This document shows, piece by piece, positions 41,704 to 52,689 of a stretch of 64,000 bases of DNA. How positions within the stretch are numbered: the stretch's first letter is position 1; every line of letters begins with the position of its first letter. A model generated the notes under the pieces. It did no database searches. It was not told the DNA's origin and saw nothing but the letters and a program-made list of their open reading frames with translations. Source of the DNA: Plumapathes pennacea (Eukaryota > Cnidaria > Anthozoa > Antipatharia > Myriopathidae); NCBI GenBank assembly GCA_964036295.1, contig OZ038464.1, positions 5,566,001-5,630,000 of the forward strand, read 5' to 3'. A program made the position numbers and the translations under genes.

Positions 41704-44700
41704 TCATGACCTACCCAAAGGAGTCACATTCTCCCCCAGGAGAACAAAAGGAGCCCAGTAGCGGGGATGGCGAAAGTTCTTGTGGAGTCTTCTCACGCCA
41801 TTCATGGCTTCGTTGAGGGCCTCGTTCACACTTTTCCCACAGGACAGACTTCTGTAGAAATAACACATGAAGCCCAACGTTGCGTTATCGTCAACCGCCC
41901 ATAACGTTACTAGAACTGCGCGAGCTCCAGCTCCGAGAAATGCACGAGCGATGCCGACTACACCCTCTCCGCAGACTTTACCACGGCCGCTGTAACAGGA
42001 ACTTAGAACGACTAGCTTTGCCTTTATTCGTTTGCCTTCTAGATCGGAAATTTTCAACATGATATCTTCGGGATCGTTTCCATTAGTTCCGGGTGTACTA
42101 GGAGCAAGCAAGATTTCTCCTCTCTCTGCATCTCCGTGAGCTGCAATGTGGATCATGTTGGCACTCTCAACGCTTTGTAGAAACCTGTCTTTGGTCGCTC
42201 TTTCTCCTACAAGTGGCTCGACTTTGAGCACATCGCCGACCATTTCGACTTCTTTCCGTGAGCTTGGTAAACTTGGAACAGGAACTAGCTTACCGTCCTT
42301 CTTAATTGAGCCGACCTCTGGGTCTCCTATCACTAAGGCTGTCGACAGGCCTGCTGGTTGTTCTGGGTACCCTCTGATGACCTCTGCTGTTTTTAAAGAC
42401 GGAATTAGTCTCACTCGTAAGGATTTTACCAAGTACTGTCCGTTTTCGTCCACTAGGGCTGCAAACGGAACTAGAGCGAGTGGACCATCAGGGACGATAA
42501 TTGCTTGTGACTCTGTAATATACTGGCGCACGGGATACAGAAGAATCTGGTACAGCTGTTTTAGCAGACACTTCAGCGTCAATTTGTGATCATGGTCCTC
42601 GCGTTTGTCTTGATTTTCTGAGGACGTTGTTCTGACTATTTCTTGTTCTTGCATAGCTGCAGTATGTGGGACCCTTGGCGGACTTACTGCTGCTTGTGGG
42701 AGAGTCCAGTCGACAGGAATTATGAACCGAGCTGGAGCGGATTTGCGTTTCTTGTTAGTTGGTTTTAACGCTTCTGGGTAAAGAAACGAGAGCGAACGAT
42801 CTTCGCACCTAACTTCAGCACTTGGCGTCATCAGTTCTAGCGTCTTGTTAACCAGAAACTGTAAATCCTTAAGGGAATCTTCTTTTCCGTGCTGTTTTCC
42901 AAATTGTTTGACTTTAATGTCACATGTCCGAAACATTACATCTCCATTTCGCTGTATAATCCAGGTGCAGATTTGAGTGTGGAGTAGAGTAAAGAAAAGG
43001 ACTGTACTATCCAGAGTCTCGACCAATTTTCGTATTTTATGGAGTTCCGAATTATTGCTTGTAGTGACGGATGCATGTCCAGCAAGATTGGCAGTAAACA
43101 TTAGGTCCGTCAGAGCTATTGCTCGCCCCTTTTCTGCAATAACAAGAGCTTCACCTCTTTTATCTTGAACCAAAAGATTGTGTACGAGATCCTCATAAGT
43201 GTCTATAAATAAATCGATAAAGGAAACTTTAACTTCATCCCGCATTGGCACGTTCTCGAACAAATCCTCGAAACATGATACTCCCTTTCTTAAGAAACTT
43301 TCCGCCTTCCTGTATTGACCGAGTACATTATAAAGTTTTCCATAGATCCCACAAACTACTGCTTCGCCCTCTTTGTGTCCAATTCTTTTCAAGATATTCA
43401 GGCTCTTTTCCAGATTTTTAATAGCCTTGTCGTCCTGGCCGATGGAATGGAAACAAGTGCCAAGGTTCCAACAACCTGCTGCTTCGCCTTGTTTGTCTCC
43501 AATGTCTTTTGCGATATTTAGCCTCATTTTGTGATATCTAATAGCTTCGTCGTACTGGCCGAGAGAATGCAAGCAATTGCCAAGTTTCCCATAAGCTAAT
43601 GCTTCAGCTTTTTTGTGTCCAATTTCTTTTGCGATTTTCAGGTTCATTTCCAGATATTTAATAGCTTTGTCGTTCTGGCCGAGGGAATGGACACAAGTTC
43701 CAAGGTTCCCATAAGCTGCTGCTACGCCTTCTTTGTGTCCAATTTCTTTTGCGATTTTCAGGTTCATTTCCTGATATTCAATAGCTTTGTCGTACTGGCC
43801 GAGGGAATGGAAACAAGTGCCCAAGTTCCCATAAGCTGTTGCTTCGCCTGTTTTGTGTCCAGTCTCTTTTGCGATATCCAGGTTCATTTCCTGATATTCA
43901 ATAGCTTTGTCGTACTGGCCGAGGGAATGGAAACAAGTGCCCAGGTTCCCATAAGCTGTTGCTTCGCCTGTTTTGTGTCCAGTTTCTTTTGCGATATTCA
44001 GGTTCATTTCCTGATATTCAATAGCTTTCTCGTATTGTCCGAGAGAATGCAAACAATTACCAAGTTTCCCATAAGCTACTGCTTCGCCTGTTTTGTGTCC
44101 AGTCTCTTTTGCGATATTCAGGTTCATTTCCAGATATTCAATAGCTTTCTCGTATTGTCCGAGAGAATGCAAACAATTACTAAGTTTCCCATAAGCTACT
44201 GCTTCTGACTTTTTGTGTCCAGTTTCTTTGGCAATATTCAGGTTCATTTCCAGATATTCAATAGCTTTCTTGTATTGTCCGAGAGAATGCAAACAATTGC
44301 CAAGTTTCCCATAAGCTACTGCTTCGCCTGTTTTGTGTCCAGTCTCTTTTGCGATATTCAGGTTCATTTCCTGATATTTAATAGCTTCCTTGTATTGTCC
44401 AAGAGAATGGAAACAATCGCCAATTTTCCCATAAGCTACTGCTTCTGACTTTTTGTGTCCAATTTCTTTTGCGATATTCACGTTCATTCCCAGATATTTA
44501 ATAGCTGTCTCGTATTGTCCGAGAGAATGGAAACAATCGCCAAGTTTCCCATAAGCTACTGCTTCTGCTTTTTTGTGTCCAATTTCTTTTGCGATATTCA
44601 GGTTCATTTCCTGATATTTAATAGCTTTGTCGTACTGGCAAAGGGAATGGAAACAAGTCCCAAGGTTCCCATAAGCTGCTGCTACGCCTTCGTTGTGTCC

Positions 44701-45482
44701 AATCTCTTTTGCGATATCCACGCTCATTTCCTGATATTTAATAGCTTTGTTGTACTGGCCGAGGGAATCGAAACAAATTCCTAGGCTCGCACAAGCTGCT
44801 GCTTCGCCTTCTTTGTGTCCAATTTCTTTTGCGATATTCAGTTTCATTTCCTGATATTTAATAGCTTTGTCGTACTGGCCAATTGAATGGAAATAAGTCC
44901 CAATGTTCCCAAAAACTACTGCTAGTACGCCTTCTTTGTGTCCAATCTCTTTTGCGATATCCATGCTCATTTTCACATATTTAATTGCTTTCTCGTACTG
45001 GCCGAGATTATGGAAACAAATTCCTAAGCTCGCACAAGCTGCTGCTTCGCCTTCTGTGTGTCCAATTTCTTTTGCGATATCCAGGCTCATTTCCTGATAT
45101 TTAATAGCTTTGTCGTACTGGCCGTGAGGTTTAACTAACAAGAGACAATGTTTTGCGATATTTAGGCACATTTTCAGATATTTAATAGCTTTCTTGTACT
45201 GTCCGAGAGAACTGAAACAAGTGCCCAAGTTTCCATAAGCTTTTACTTCGCCTTCTTTGTGTCCAACGTCTTCTGCGGTTATCAGATTCATTTTCAGATA
45301 TTTAATAGCTTGGTCGTACTGGCCGAGAGATCTAAAACAAGTGCGCAGGTTCTCATAAGCTGCTGCGTTGCCCTTTTTCTTTTTTTGTCTCCAATCTGTT
45401 TTACGATATTCCGGTTTATTTCCAGGTGTTTTATAGCTTCGTCGTACTGGCCAAGAGATTTGAAACAAGTTGCAAGGTTCTC
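41704..45482 (-). CDS. TPR-CHAT protein, copy C (TTC28-like)
   Basis: Open over about 1,254 codons to a TGA at 41704-41706. It has about 18 TPR units of 40 residues, one shortened in frame near 45120-45190 (IAKHCLLLVKPHGQYDKA), then the RGEALVIAEKGRAIALTDLM linker and a complete CHAT domain with HIAAHG (His1111) and LSSCYSGRG (Cys1158), numbered from the first open codon. That codon (45468) is TTG, not ATG. The first repeat (CFKSLGQYDEAIKHL) lies in another frame because of an altered A/G run (45370-45382). Internal ATGs occur in the repeats (KMNL). As in A, a TAAG|AG stands before the first repeat at about 45482. Probably a functional protease with a 10-repeat-shorter array than A if an upstream exon or internal start is used. 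Nearly identical to B outside the B frameshift. Confidence 0.82.
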
Positions 45483-46619
45483 TTAAACGGGATATTTGTA
45501 ATGACCTGAAAAGGTAAAGTTTTGGTTTATATACTAGAAGAGCACTTTAGCAAAGAGTAGATCACATTTTCTTCGGTAGAGTCTGTTCAAATTTGGAAGA
45601 TTATTCTAATGTGAATTTCAGGTCAACTTTTAAACATGTAGGGCCATTTTAGTTTTAAACAGAGCATAACTTATATCTAGTTTGTCCATTAATTGAAGTT
45701 TGTACGGACTTCGTTAACCAGGGTTACCCAAAGGTTAAATTGCAGTGTTTTAGAACATGGATTAGCTCCGGTTGTAAAAGACCACGTTTAGTCGTGATCC
45801 GACTAGCATGCAGCTTTTGTTTAAACCTTATTTAGATCAGGACTTTCTTAATCGCGGTCCAAACCTTGTTTAAGCGACAACAAATTGGCCAGCAGGATTT
45901 TAAGACCTATGAAAAGTTTGTATATTGTACTCTTATTCTTTGTTTGATGTCATATTTAATCATTAACTTAGTTTTACATTTGATTGAATCATCGTGATAT
46001 TTATAACGAGTTCATTGCCAGAACATTCTTTTGTCGATAAAATGTTTCAATATAACACGAACTACTGCGTTGATCAAAATCGAAATAGTTCCAAACCTGA
46101 TCAATAAAGTCCCAATGTCATAAAATATATCAAATTTGACATATCTGTTATACCGCATAGATGACAAAAACTAATATTTCACAAGAATATCTTCACCATA
46201 TTTGGTTCTGCGCAAATCTATGCCGATAAATTTAGAAGTGAAAAATGCCTGCACGAAAAGTATCTTGGTTTCACAAAAGAGAAAGCTCACTTTGTTTATA
46301 ACTCAGGGAGTTCACATGTGTTTGTGTCAGTTGTTTCCTTTTTATCTTTGCAGAAACATCAACTGGTATATACAGATTTTTACTTACCATCATCTTACTT
46401 GCATCTTACCTTGCATAAATCTTTCCTTTGTTTTCTCCAGCTGCAGAATGATATTTTCGGTGACACGCTATAATGTCGATTAGCTGGTTCTGTTTGAAGA
46501 TAAGTTTAAAAATTGCTTTGGAAAAGAGATACATGGCAGTGATCGACGACCTGGATCATGCTTACGCGATTTCCACTTAATGCTTTGCGCGCTATCAAGT
46601 GGGTGAATTAACTGATTAT
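45483..46619. other. 5' flank of TPR-CHAT copy C
   Basis: Nearly identical to 35684-36816. No gene supported; the frame at 46202-46483 is shared with B only because of the recent duplication and is broken in A. Confidence 0.5.
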
Positions 46620-46985
46620 TCACAATAACTCAAAACTTGTCATGGTTGGTCCAAGCTCACAGAAAGTGTACATTCGCCTTCCCACTATTTTCTTTGTAAA
46701 AATCCCAGTCTTTGCAACCAGGATCTCGGTAAACCGGGCTGGCTCGTTGCTCATGCAAACACCGGATGAAAATTTGGCAGCATTTTGCCTCGTCTGCTGA
46801 ATTTTCCACATAAGAAGTATACCATTTAGCTGCAGCAGTAAAGCTACAACAGTTGACAAAGCTACGATCATAGGCACGATGGAATAATATTTACGTGGCG
46901 CCCTTTTGTTCTTCTTGAAAACAAGCTGAGAATCGCGGACGAAACTACTAAAACGCGAATTAAATTGAAGCATTGGAAATAGCAT
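46620..46985 (-). pseudogene. Decayed membrane-anchor exon, copy C
   Basis: Same as the copy-B frame apart from one residue (NEPARF against NEPAWF). The same lost ATG and 16-nt deletion relative to A show these changes came before the B/C split. Confidence 0.5.
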
Positions 46986-47218
46986 ATGAGAGAGAAATAA
47001 TGTGACTACACAACGAAAGGAGCAATTATTTGATCACGTGCAAGTTGGTACAACTGTTCTTGGAAAAGAAAAAGTATTTTCTTAATGTGCAAAATAATTA
47101 AAAGAAAAGCACTAAAAGAAAACTTAAACTCAAAGATGAAAAAATAATTACAAATCCCGATCGCACCATGGACGAGTTGCACTCTTTTTATTTAGACCTG
47201 TTTAGTGAAATGAATTAA
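46933..47218 (+). mobile_element. LINE ORF2 fragment, copy C
   Basis: As in B, ending MDELHSFYLDLFSE; a base change gives CAAAATAATTAAAAG in the YFLN stretch, so it is further broken. Confidence 0.7.
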
Positions 47219-49199
47219 GAATAGGTAAAGGTTTACGGGTATATTCAAAGCATTCACGGCTATTCACTCCAGGCAATTCATTTCTTGTGCACAATTCAAA
47301 ACAGTATGTACACATGTATTTTGTGTAGACCGATTTATCGAGGCACAAGAGTTTTGTGTACGTATTACTCTGTTGAGACTCTTTTGAGCGAAACTCCGAC
47401 CATGCCTATTTTTGCGAGAGTGTTCTTCCTTGCTGTGAAAGCATTAAGGAAATGTCGTGGGAGTTTTCGCTGTTTTCAGTTTCGAACAGCCCGTAGACCC
47501 AGTACGAACTCAAAACATTCAAGCTGAGTGACTGTACTCGGTGGCTTTAAGCCAACTGACCCGATGTAGTATTCAAAATAGCCGAGGGGGGTCGATGCAG
47601 TACGGCCGCATACAGCAAGCGATTACGGCTTTAGAATTTGAAATGTATTTGAGCGTGAAAATACAGCAACGATATTGTATTAATGCGTATATATCTAGCG
47701 CGAGTGGGCAGCATTTAACTTCCGTTGCGGAACTGCTAGTTTATAGTGATCCTTGTTGTCACGCACATGACAGAGCAAGGCCATAGTCTTAATCCGTGAA
47801 ATCAAGTACAACCAACACTGACTTCTTTTAACGAGGTTTACCTTTTTTCCAACAAGGAATCCAACTCCGTCCGCAATCAAATAACTTCGGAAAACTGTGA
47901 TAACGTTTTATATACACATGAACTTTTAAAATATCTTATTGCACTTTCTGTCAGTATTGCCCAAATTAAGTCGGGTGCGGCCCCACTGGTCAGTTCTAAG
48001 TCAATACCTTTTGTCATAATGATTCATCAGGTCACTCGCGCATCAAAAACTGAAACGTTCATGGACCATTGCACTTTTTTTAGAATTTCCTGGTGGTCTG
48101 AGAGGCAATGTTACAAATAATCAGTAGAAAAAAAATTGCCCAAAAAGATGTCTGATCTTTAACCCTTCCACTCCTGAAAGCGATGAAGCTGAATTTACTT
48201 GCTTTATCAAATAGTTGTCACTCAGTAAGGATAATTTGCCATCTGATAACTTACTGATAATTTGATACAACTATCAGAATCCCTCACTACACTCCCATAC
48301 AATTTCTTCTCGATTGGTTGGGAGAATTTGTATTTTAGGTGTGAAAGAATCAAGTAGTTCGGCGTTAGACCAGATGACCTCAGCGATTTCTTATTTTCCT
48401 AAAATTATCAGGTGTTTTATGATTTTACCATTCATTGTTACGAACGCGTGTGGCATGACTATTCCACGTAATTTACAGGGTCATAAGCTAGAAACTGTAA
48501 TTTTGAGAAATGGGGGTTTATTAGCGATAAAAATAACACTAGATCTGTAATTTTATTCCTTTGTCAGTATATCAGTCCGGAATATTATACGAGACAAGAC
48601 ATACTCTTAGTCAATTAACGCTAGATTTGGAAACTTCACTGTTTCGAGATTGACGTGGCTATTCCGTGTAATTTACGGCGTCATAAACTAGAAACTGCAA
48701 TTTTGAAAAATGGGGTTTCCCAATACGGCTGTTCAGCGATAAAGATAACGAAGACCTGTAATTATATTCTTTGTGGTATTTCAATCTTGTTAAATCACTT
48801 TAAAATGGGTGTTTGAAGGTTTTGTTTCGTCTCAAATGTTATTTAAACATTAAAATTCCGGAATTAGTATCGTTAGACTTTGAAGTGGCACTGAAACGAA
48901 AACTCAAGGTGGCCCTTCATTTCTTAAAATATTTTTTCAGTCTTAGAAGAGCATTAATAAAAAAAATGAAAATGCTCTATAGCTACCGAGAAGTTAGTCT
49001 TGACTTATAACGTATTTTGTACAAAATGCGACAATTTCCGAAATTCTGAGCCTGCGAAATACCAGCGGTTGCTCATGCTAGTGACTCCACATGGCAGATA
49101 CAAAAGTATGAACTGATAAAGTGTAACAAAGAAAGTTGGCTAGATTTGCTTCACTAAAGCTTCGCTGTCGATTCGCTGCAAAAATTACCCGGCAAAAAT

Positions 49200-49600
49200 A
49201 TGTCTACTACATCGGAAAATGTCTAGTTCTGAAGATTCTGATTCGAACATAAGCTTTAATTAAGAGGTACGCAGTGAAAAGCGAAAATGACGAAGACTCA
49301 TTTGGCGTAATTGGTGGGCCTGTTGAGTCATACCGGTTTTGAGCCTGTTGCTCCTTAAGACTACTACGAAGAACGAGAGGAAGAAAAAGCTGTAGACGGC
49401 TTAACTCCGGTTATATACATTAGTTCCGAAACAAGGTTCTCACAGGGTCTCCTCAAAGAACAAGTTGTGGAGGTATTCAAAGCTATTTATTAGGATGATA
49501 CTTCTGCTTGGTTTAAAGAAAAAGATCCTACTGATAAGCGTTGAAAATAACTAAAGGAGTAGCTGCTCCTTGTAATATCTTATAAACCTCGAGCTTTTAT
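49200..49600 (+). pseudogene. Decayed acidic ORF, family uncertain
   Basis: Pieces in different frames read MSSSEDSDSNISFN, SENDEDSFGVIGG with PVESYRF, and EPVAP then DYYEEREEEKAVDGLTPVIY. The Ser/Asp/Glu-rich start followed by a Y-R-F-E-P-type motif recalls the N-termini of coral P2X7-like-domain proteins, but the cysteine-rich core that would prove this is not seen. Interrupted by stops near 49262, 49344 and 49365. Confidence 0.3.
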
Positions 49601-49738
49601 AACTTCTCGTCTATTTTCGAAAATGAAAACTGCTATAAAAAGTAAGCTTGCAGATTTATATACTGAAAATCTTAAAACGCTTGGGAAGCCTGGTTTGCCG
49701 TTAATTCAGATTCTTCTCTCTTTAGCAAGCATTGGTAT

Positions 49739-49772
49739 TTTATATAATGTCGACTTGTCGACATTATATAAA
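49739..49772. repeat. Perfect short palindrome
   Basis: 15-bp arms TTTATATAATGTCGA and its complement with a CTTG spacer. Confidence 0.85.
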
Positions 49773-49883
49773 CACAACACACAGAAACACAATAACTGGA
49801 TTTAATATACCGCCTTCAACCTTCTTCAATCCCAATCGCTCGGTTCTACCTCTGCTGGCGCTTTATTTGCCGCTCCTACCTTT

Positions 49884-50106
49884 GGTTCCAGAGGTATCTC
49901 GCTCTCGGAATCTCCGGTACGGCCGCGTAGGGCTTGGGGCGAAACTATGGGCGGCGGAGGGCTAGGGGCGAGGCGGAGCCGAGGCGAGTTTCCCTCTGCC
50001 GCGTTTCGCTCCGCCTCGCCCCAGCCCTCCGCCGGCGGTGGTTTCGCCTCCAGCCCTACGCGGCCGCATCGGAGCTTCCAGAGCGAGATACCTCTGAAAC
50101 CCAGGG
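49884..50106. repeat. GC-rich foldback of about 220 bp
   Basis: The left arm starts TGGTTCCAGAGGTATCTCGC and contains GGCCGCGTAGGGCT and GGCGGAGGGCTAGGGGCGAG; the right arm is the approximate complement ending CGAGATACCTCTGAAACCCA. Arms of about 100 bp with roughly 85-90% match and a loop near 49990-50010. Its base composition stands out sharply from the AT-rich surroundings. Frames on both strands are open through it because stop codons are rare in such sequence. Confidence 0.8.
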
Positions 50107-50109
50107 TAG

Positions 50110-51590
50110 TCGGATCCGATACTTTTCTATAATACGTTTTTGTAGAGCTTCCTAAATGTTTGCTTTCTTCACTAGTATCGGATTGTAAAGCATTAAGTCT
50201 GAGACGCGTAAAACAACCCCCATAAGAGTGCACACCAATGAGCACAGCGCTCTGATCTGGTCTCTGGAGTCCGCACGAACACAATGTCCAGGCAACTCTA
50301 ACTTTGTCATGTTGGTACAATTGTCTTGACCTGAGCCACCGGCCACACAAATGTTCCCTCCGCGCTTGGCCGTGCAGCGTGTCGTTTCATGTCACTTCAT
50401 GCAGCTGTTTTTATTTCATTTTTTTTTATTTTTTTATTGTGCTCTGCTATCCTTCTCTTTTTCCGTCCAAATTGACCTCACGACTAGAAAGTTTCCACAA
50501 CAACGAAATACACTTCAAATACACCCCACAAGGAAATAAACTTTATTCGTACAAGAAATAACAATCATTTGTAGAAAACAATGCCTAAAAAATAGTGGTG
50601 TTAAGTGTTTGAACTATAAATGGTTTTTGAAATCTACTTCAAAATAAACACCAATTCTGGTAAACCGCTAGCAATTTCTTGCATTTTCAAACTGATCCTG
50701 ATGTTCATAAATCAATTGATGGTTCATTCCGTTAATGTGTTCTGGTCACTTGTCCACTAATGAAGATTTTAGTAGCGGCGGCTTGGGAAGGGTGAATTAT
50801 TTGATGAGGCATTCCCCTCTTGCCTGAAATAAATAAATGAAAAGAACAATATTGCCAGCGAGCCGTAAAATAGCACAACAAGACATAACAAATCAAGGCA
50901 ACTAAGTACGACAACATAAGGAATTAAAGGACAACAAAATATAGAAAAGGGCAGCAAAGCACAGAACATCAAAACACTGTCCGACCTGCACAGCATGAGC
51001 ACAGTTTGAAGCCAAATTAAAGCAGCAAAGAACCGAGTAAGCATAACAAGACTTTTGTGACCAGAAGCGGAAAGTGCTGACAACTGTAGTAACTGCTGGC
51101 CTATACATAGTGTGATTGAGTTGTTAAAACTAGAAAGTCAGGCCGGCATGATTGCGAGAATATTAAAATATCCGCGGATATATTTCGACCATCCTCCTGC
51201 GCGTCCAACTATGAATCACAAAACGTTTTGCCGCTTTCTGCCTACGCATCATATTCTGTCTCTCTTTTTCAAGGTACTTTGAAATACTGAGTTAAGATAA
51301 GTGCAATATTTTCAGGAAGTCTATCTGTCATATAAACGCCCACTCATGCGCGCCCACATACTGCTCTCGCGTACGCATGCGCAGAAATAAAACAAACATT
51401 TCGAAATTAGACATTCAGTAGAGATTTGGACAAAACTGAGACAGACTATGAAGCTTATGTAAACACTTTGTCGGTAGTTGTCAGTAGTACAAGAAAAAAT
51501 AATTAAGTACAGAACAGCACAGGACAACAACGTGGCCAAAAAAGCAATGTCTTGTTAAATCTTACTTCCTTCTTTTACTATTTAGAATGT
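50110..51590. other. No supportable gene
   Basis: Short frames only. A minus-strand frame at 50152-50346 has several cysteines (GQDNCTNMTKL, GHCVRADSRDQ) but no recognised family or splice context. A T-rich tract lies at 50415-50440. Confidence 0.4.
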
Positions 51591-51594
51591 TTAA

Positions 51595-51993
51595 AGCCTG
51601 GTTTCCATATAATCGTCTCTGACGTAAGGATCGTCTCTGTCGCAGAACTTTTTGTCAAGCGATCGGGATGATTATATAGCCTGGTTTCCATATAATCGTC
51701 TCTGACGTAAGGATCGTCTCTGTCGCAGAACTTTTTGTCAAGCGATCGGGATGATTATATAGCCTGGTTTCCATATAATCGTCTCTGACGTAAGGATCGT
51801 CTCTGTCGCTTTTTTTTTTGTCGACGCAAGGATAAAACACGGTTCTATCGGGACTATCGAGTCGCTTCTGACGTAAGGATCGTTTGAAACAATCGCAAGA
51901 GTGTTTCCATATAATCGTCCCGATCGCTTGACAAAAAATTCTGCGATATAGAGACGATCCTTACGTCAGAGACGATTATATGGAAACCAGGCT
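51595..51993. mobile_element. MITE with internally triplicated 83-bp end
   Basis: The left end AGCCTGGTTTCCATATAAT is repeated at 51601, 51684 and 51767 (83-bp period, two full copies and a partial third). The right end is the single complement, ATTATATGGAAACCAGGCT, at 51975-51993. The internal unit TCTGACGTAAGGATCGTCTC also appears inverted in the right arm. Looks like a MITE whose left arm was tandemly amplified. No coding capacity. Confidence 0.85.
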
Positions 51994-52301
51994 TATGGAA
52001 GCACATATGGAAACCAATGGCTTAAGATTCACCGCTAAGAAACAATTAACAAGCGAGTAATACAATGTAGGCGAAACGTTTACTTTTACTGAGTACCACT
52101 TGCAAATTGCCTTTACATGACTTACTGTGACGCTTTTACTCCATTCAACCCGACCTAATACATATACTTTGTCTTCAAAGTCATTTCTTGGTGATTTTAC
52201 ACACACACCGTGCCAACATTGCAGCGACAACGCAACTAATTAACTTGGACCGAAGAAAAAGAAGGTGTTTTGCTTCATTACACGCTTATATAAAGAGGTT
52301 A

Positions 52302-52435
52302 TTACACGGGAAGGAGTGCAATACGGCCAAGTATTTTTACGAGTCGGTTTTATTTTTTCGATTGAGCCTGCTTCAAGCGAGAAAAATAAAACTGACGAGT
52401 AAAAATACAGCCATATTGCACGACTTTTCGTGTAG
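52302..52435. mobile_element. Foldback element
   Basis: Arms GTGCAATACGGCCAAGTATTTTTACGAG... and the complement ...CTCGTAAAAATAC-type sequence meet around 52362-52376; the flanks also read TTACACG in both directions. Further TTACACGAC and GTCGTGTAATAA copies at about 52446 and 52632 suggest a larger nested element to about 52650. Confidence 0.65.
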
Positions 52436-52689
52436 TAAATTGTTTATTACACGACAAACGAAGCAGGGCAAACATTCTCGCCGCGCGCAAAAGGGAACAA
52501 AAAAATGACGCGTTCGTAAACTTTGCTTGCGAAAACTGATTACGTAAGCTAATAAACCAGTTGATCTGGTTCCTGACGAGTGCAATACGCTCCCATCTTT
52601 GCACTCGTTTTGGCCCGTATTTGCACTCGAAAATGTGAAGTCGTGTAATAAATTCTGATATTATATACGCGGATATTATATTCTGTCTT

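Larger units (their letters stand above)
39105..49010. repeat. Duplicated segment, copy C
   Basis: Starts at the point equivalent to about 28445 in B and 4630 in A, so it lacks the left 3 kb. On the right it extends past the end of B to about 49010, matching A to 16290 and 22720-22790 (GCTCTATAGCTACCGAGAAG). Confidence 0.85.

Noticed and set aside
49826..50350. 174-codon minus-strand ORF
   Set aside because: Runs through the GC-rich hairpin where stops are rare; composition explains the length.
51601..51790. 83-bp direct repeats considered as CRISPR or a satellite
   Set aside because: No spacer-repeat structure; the unit includes the terminal inverted repeat of a MITE.
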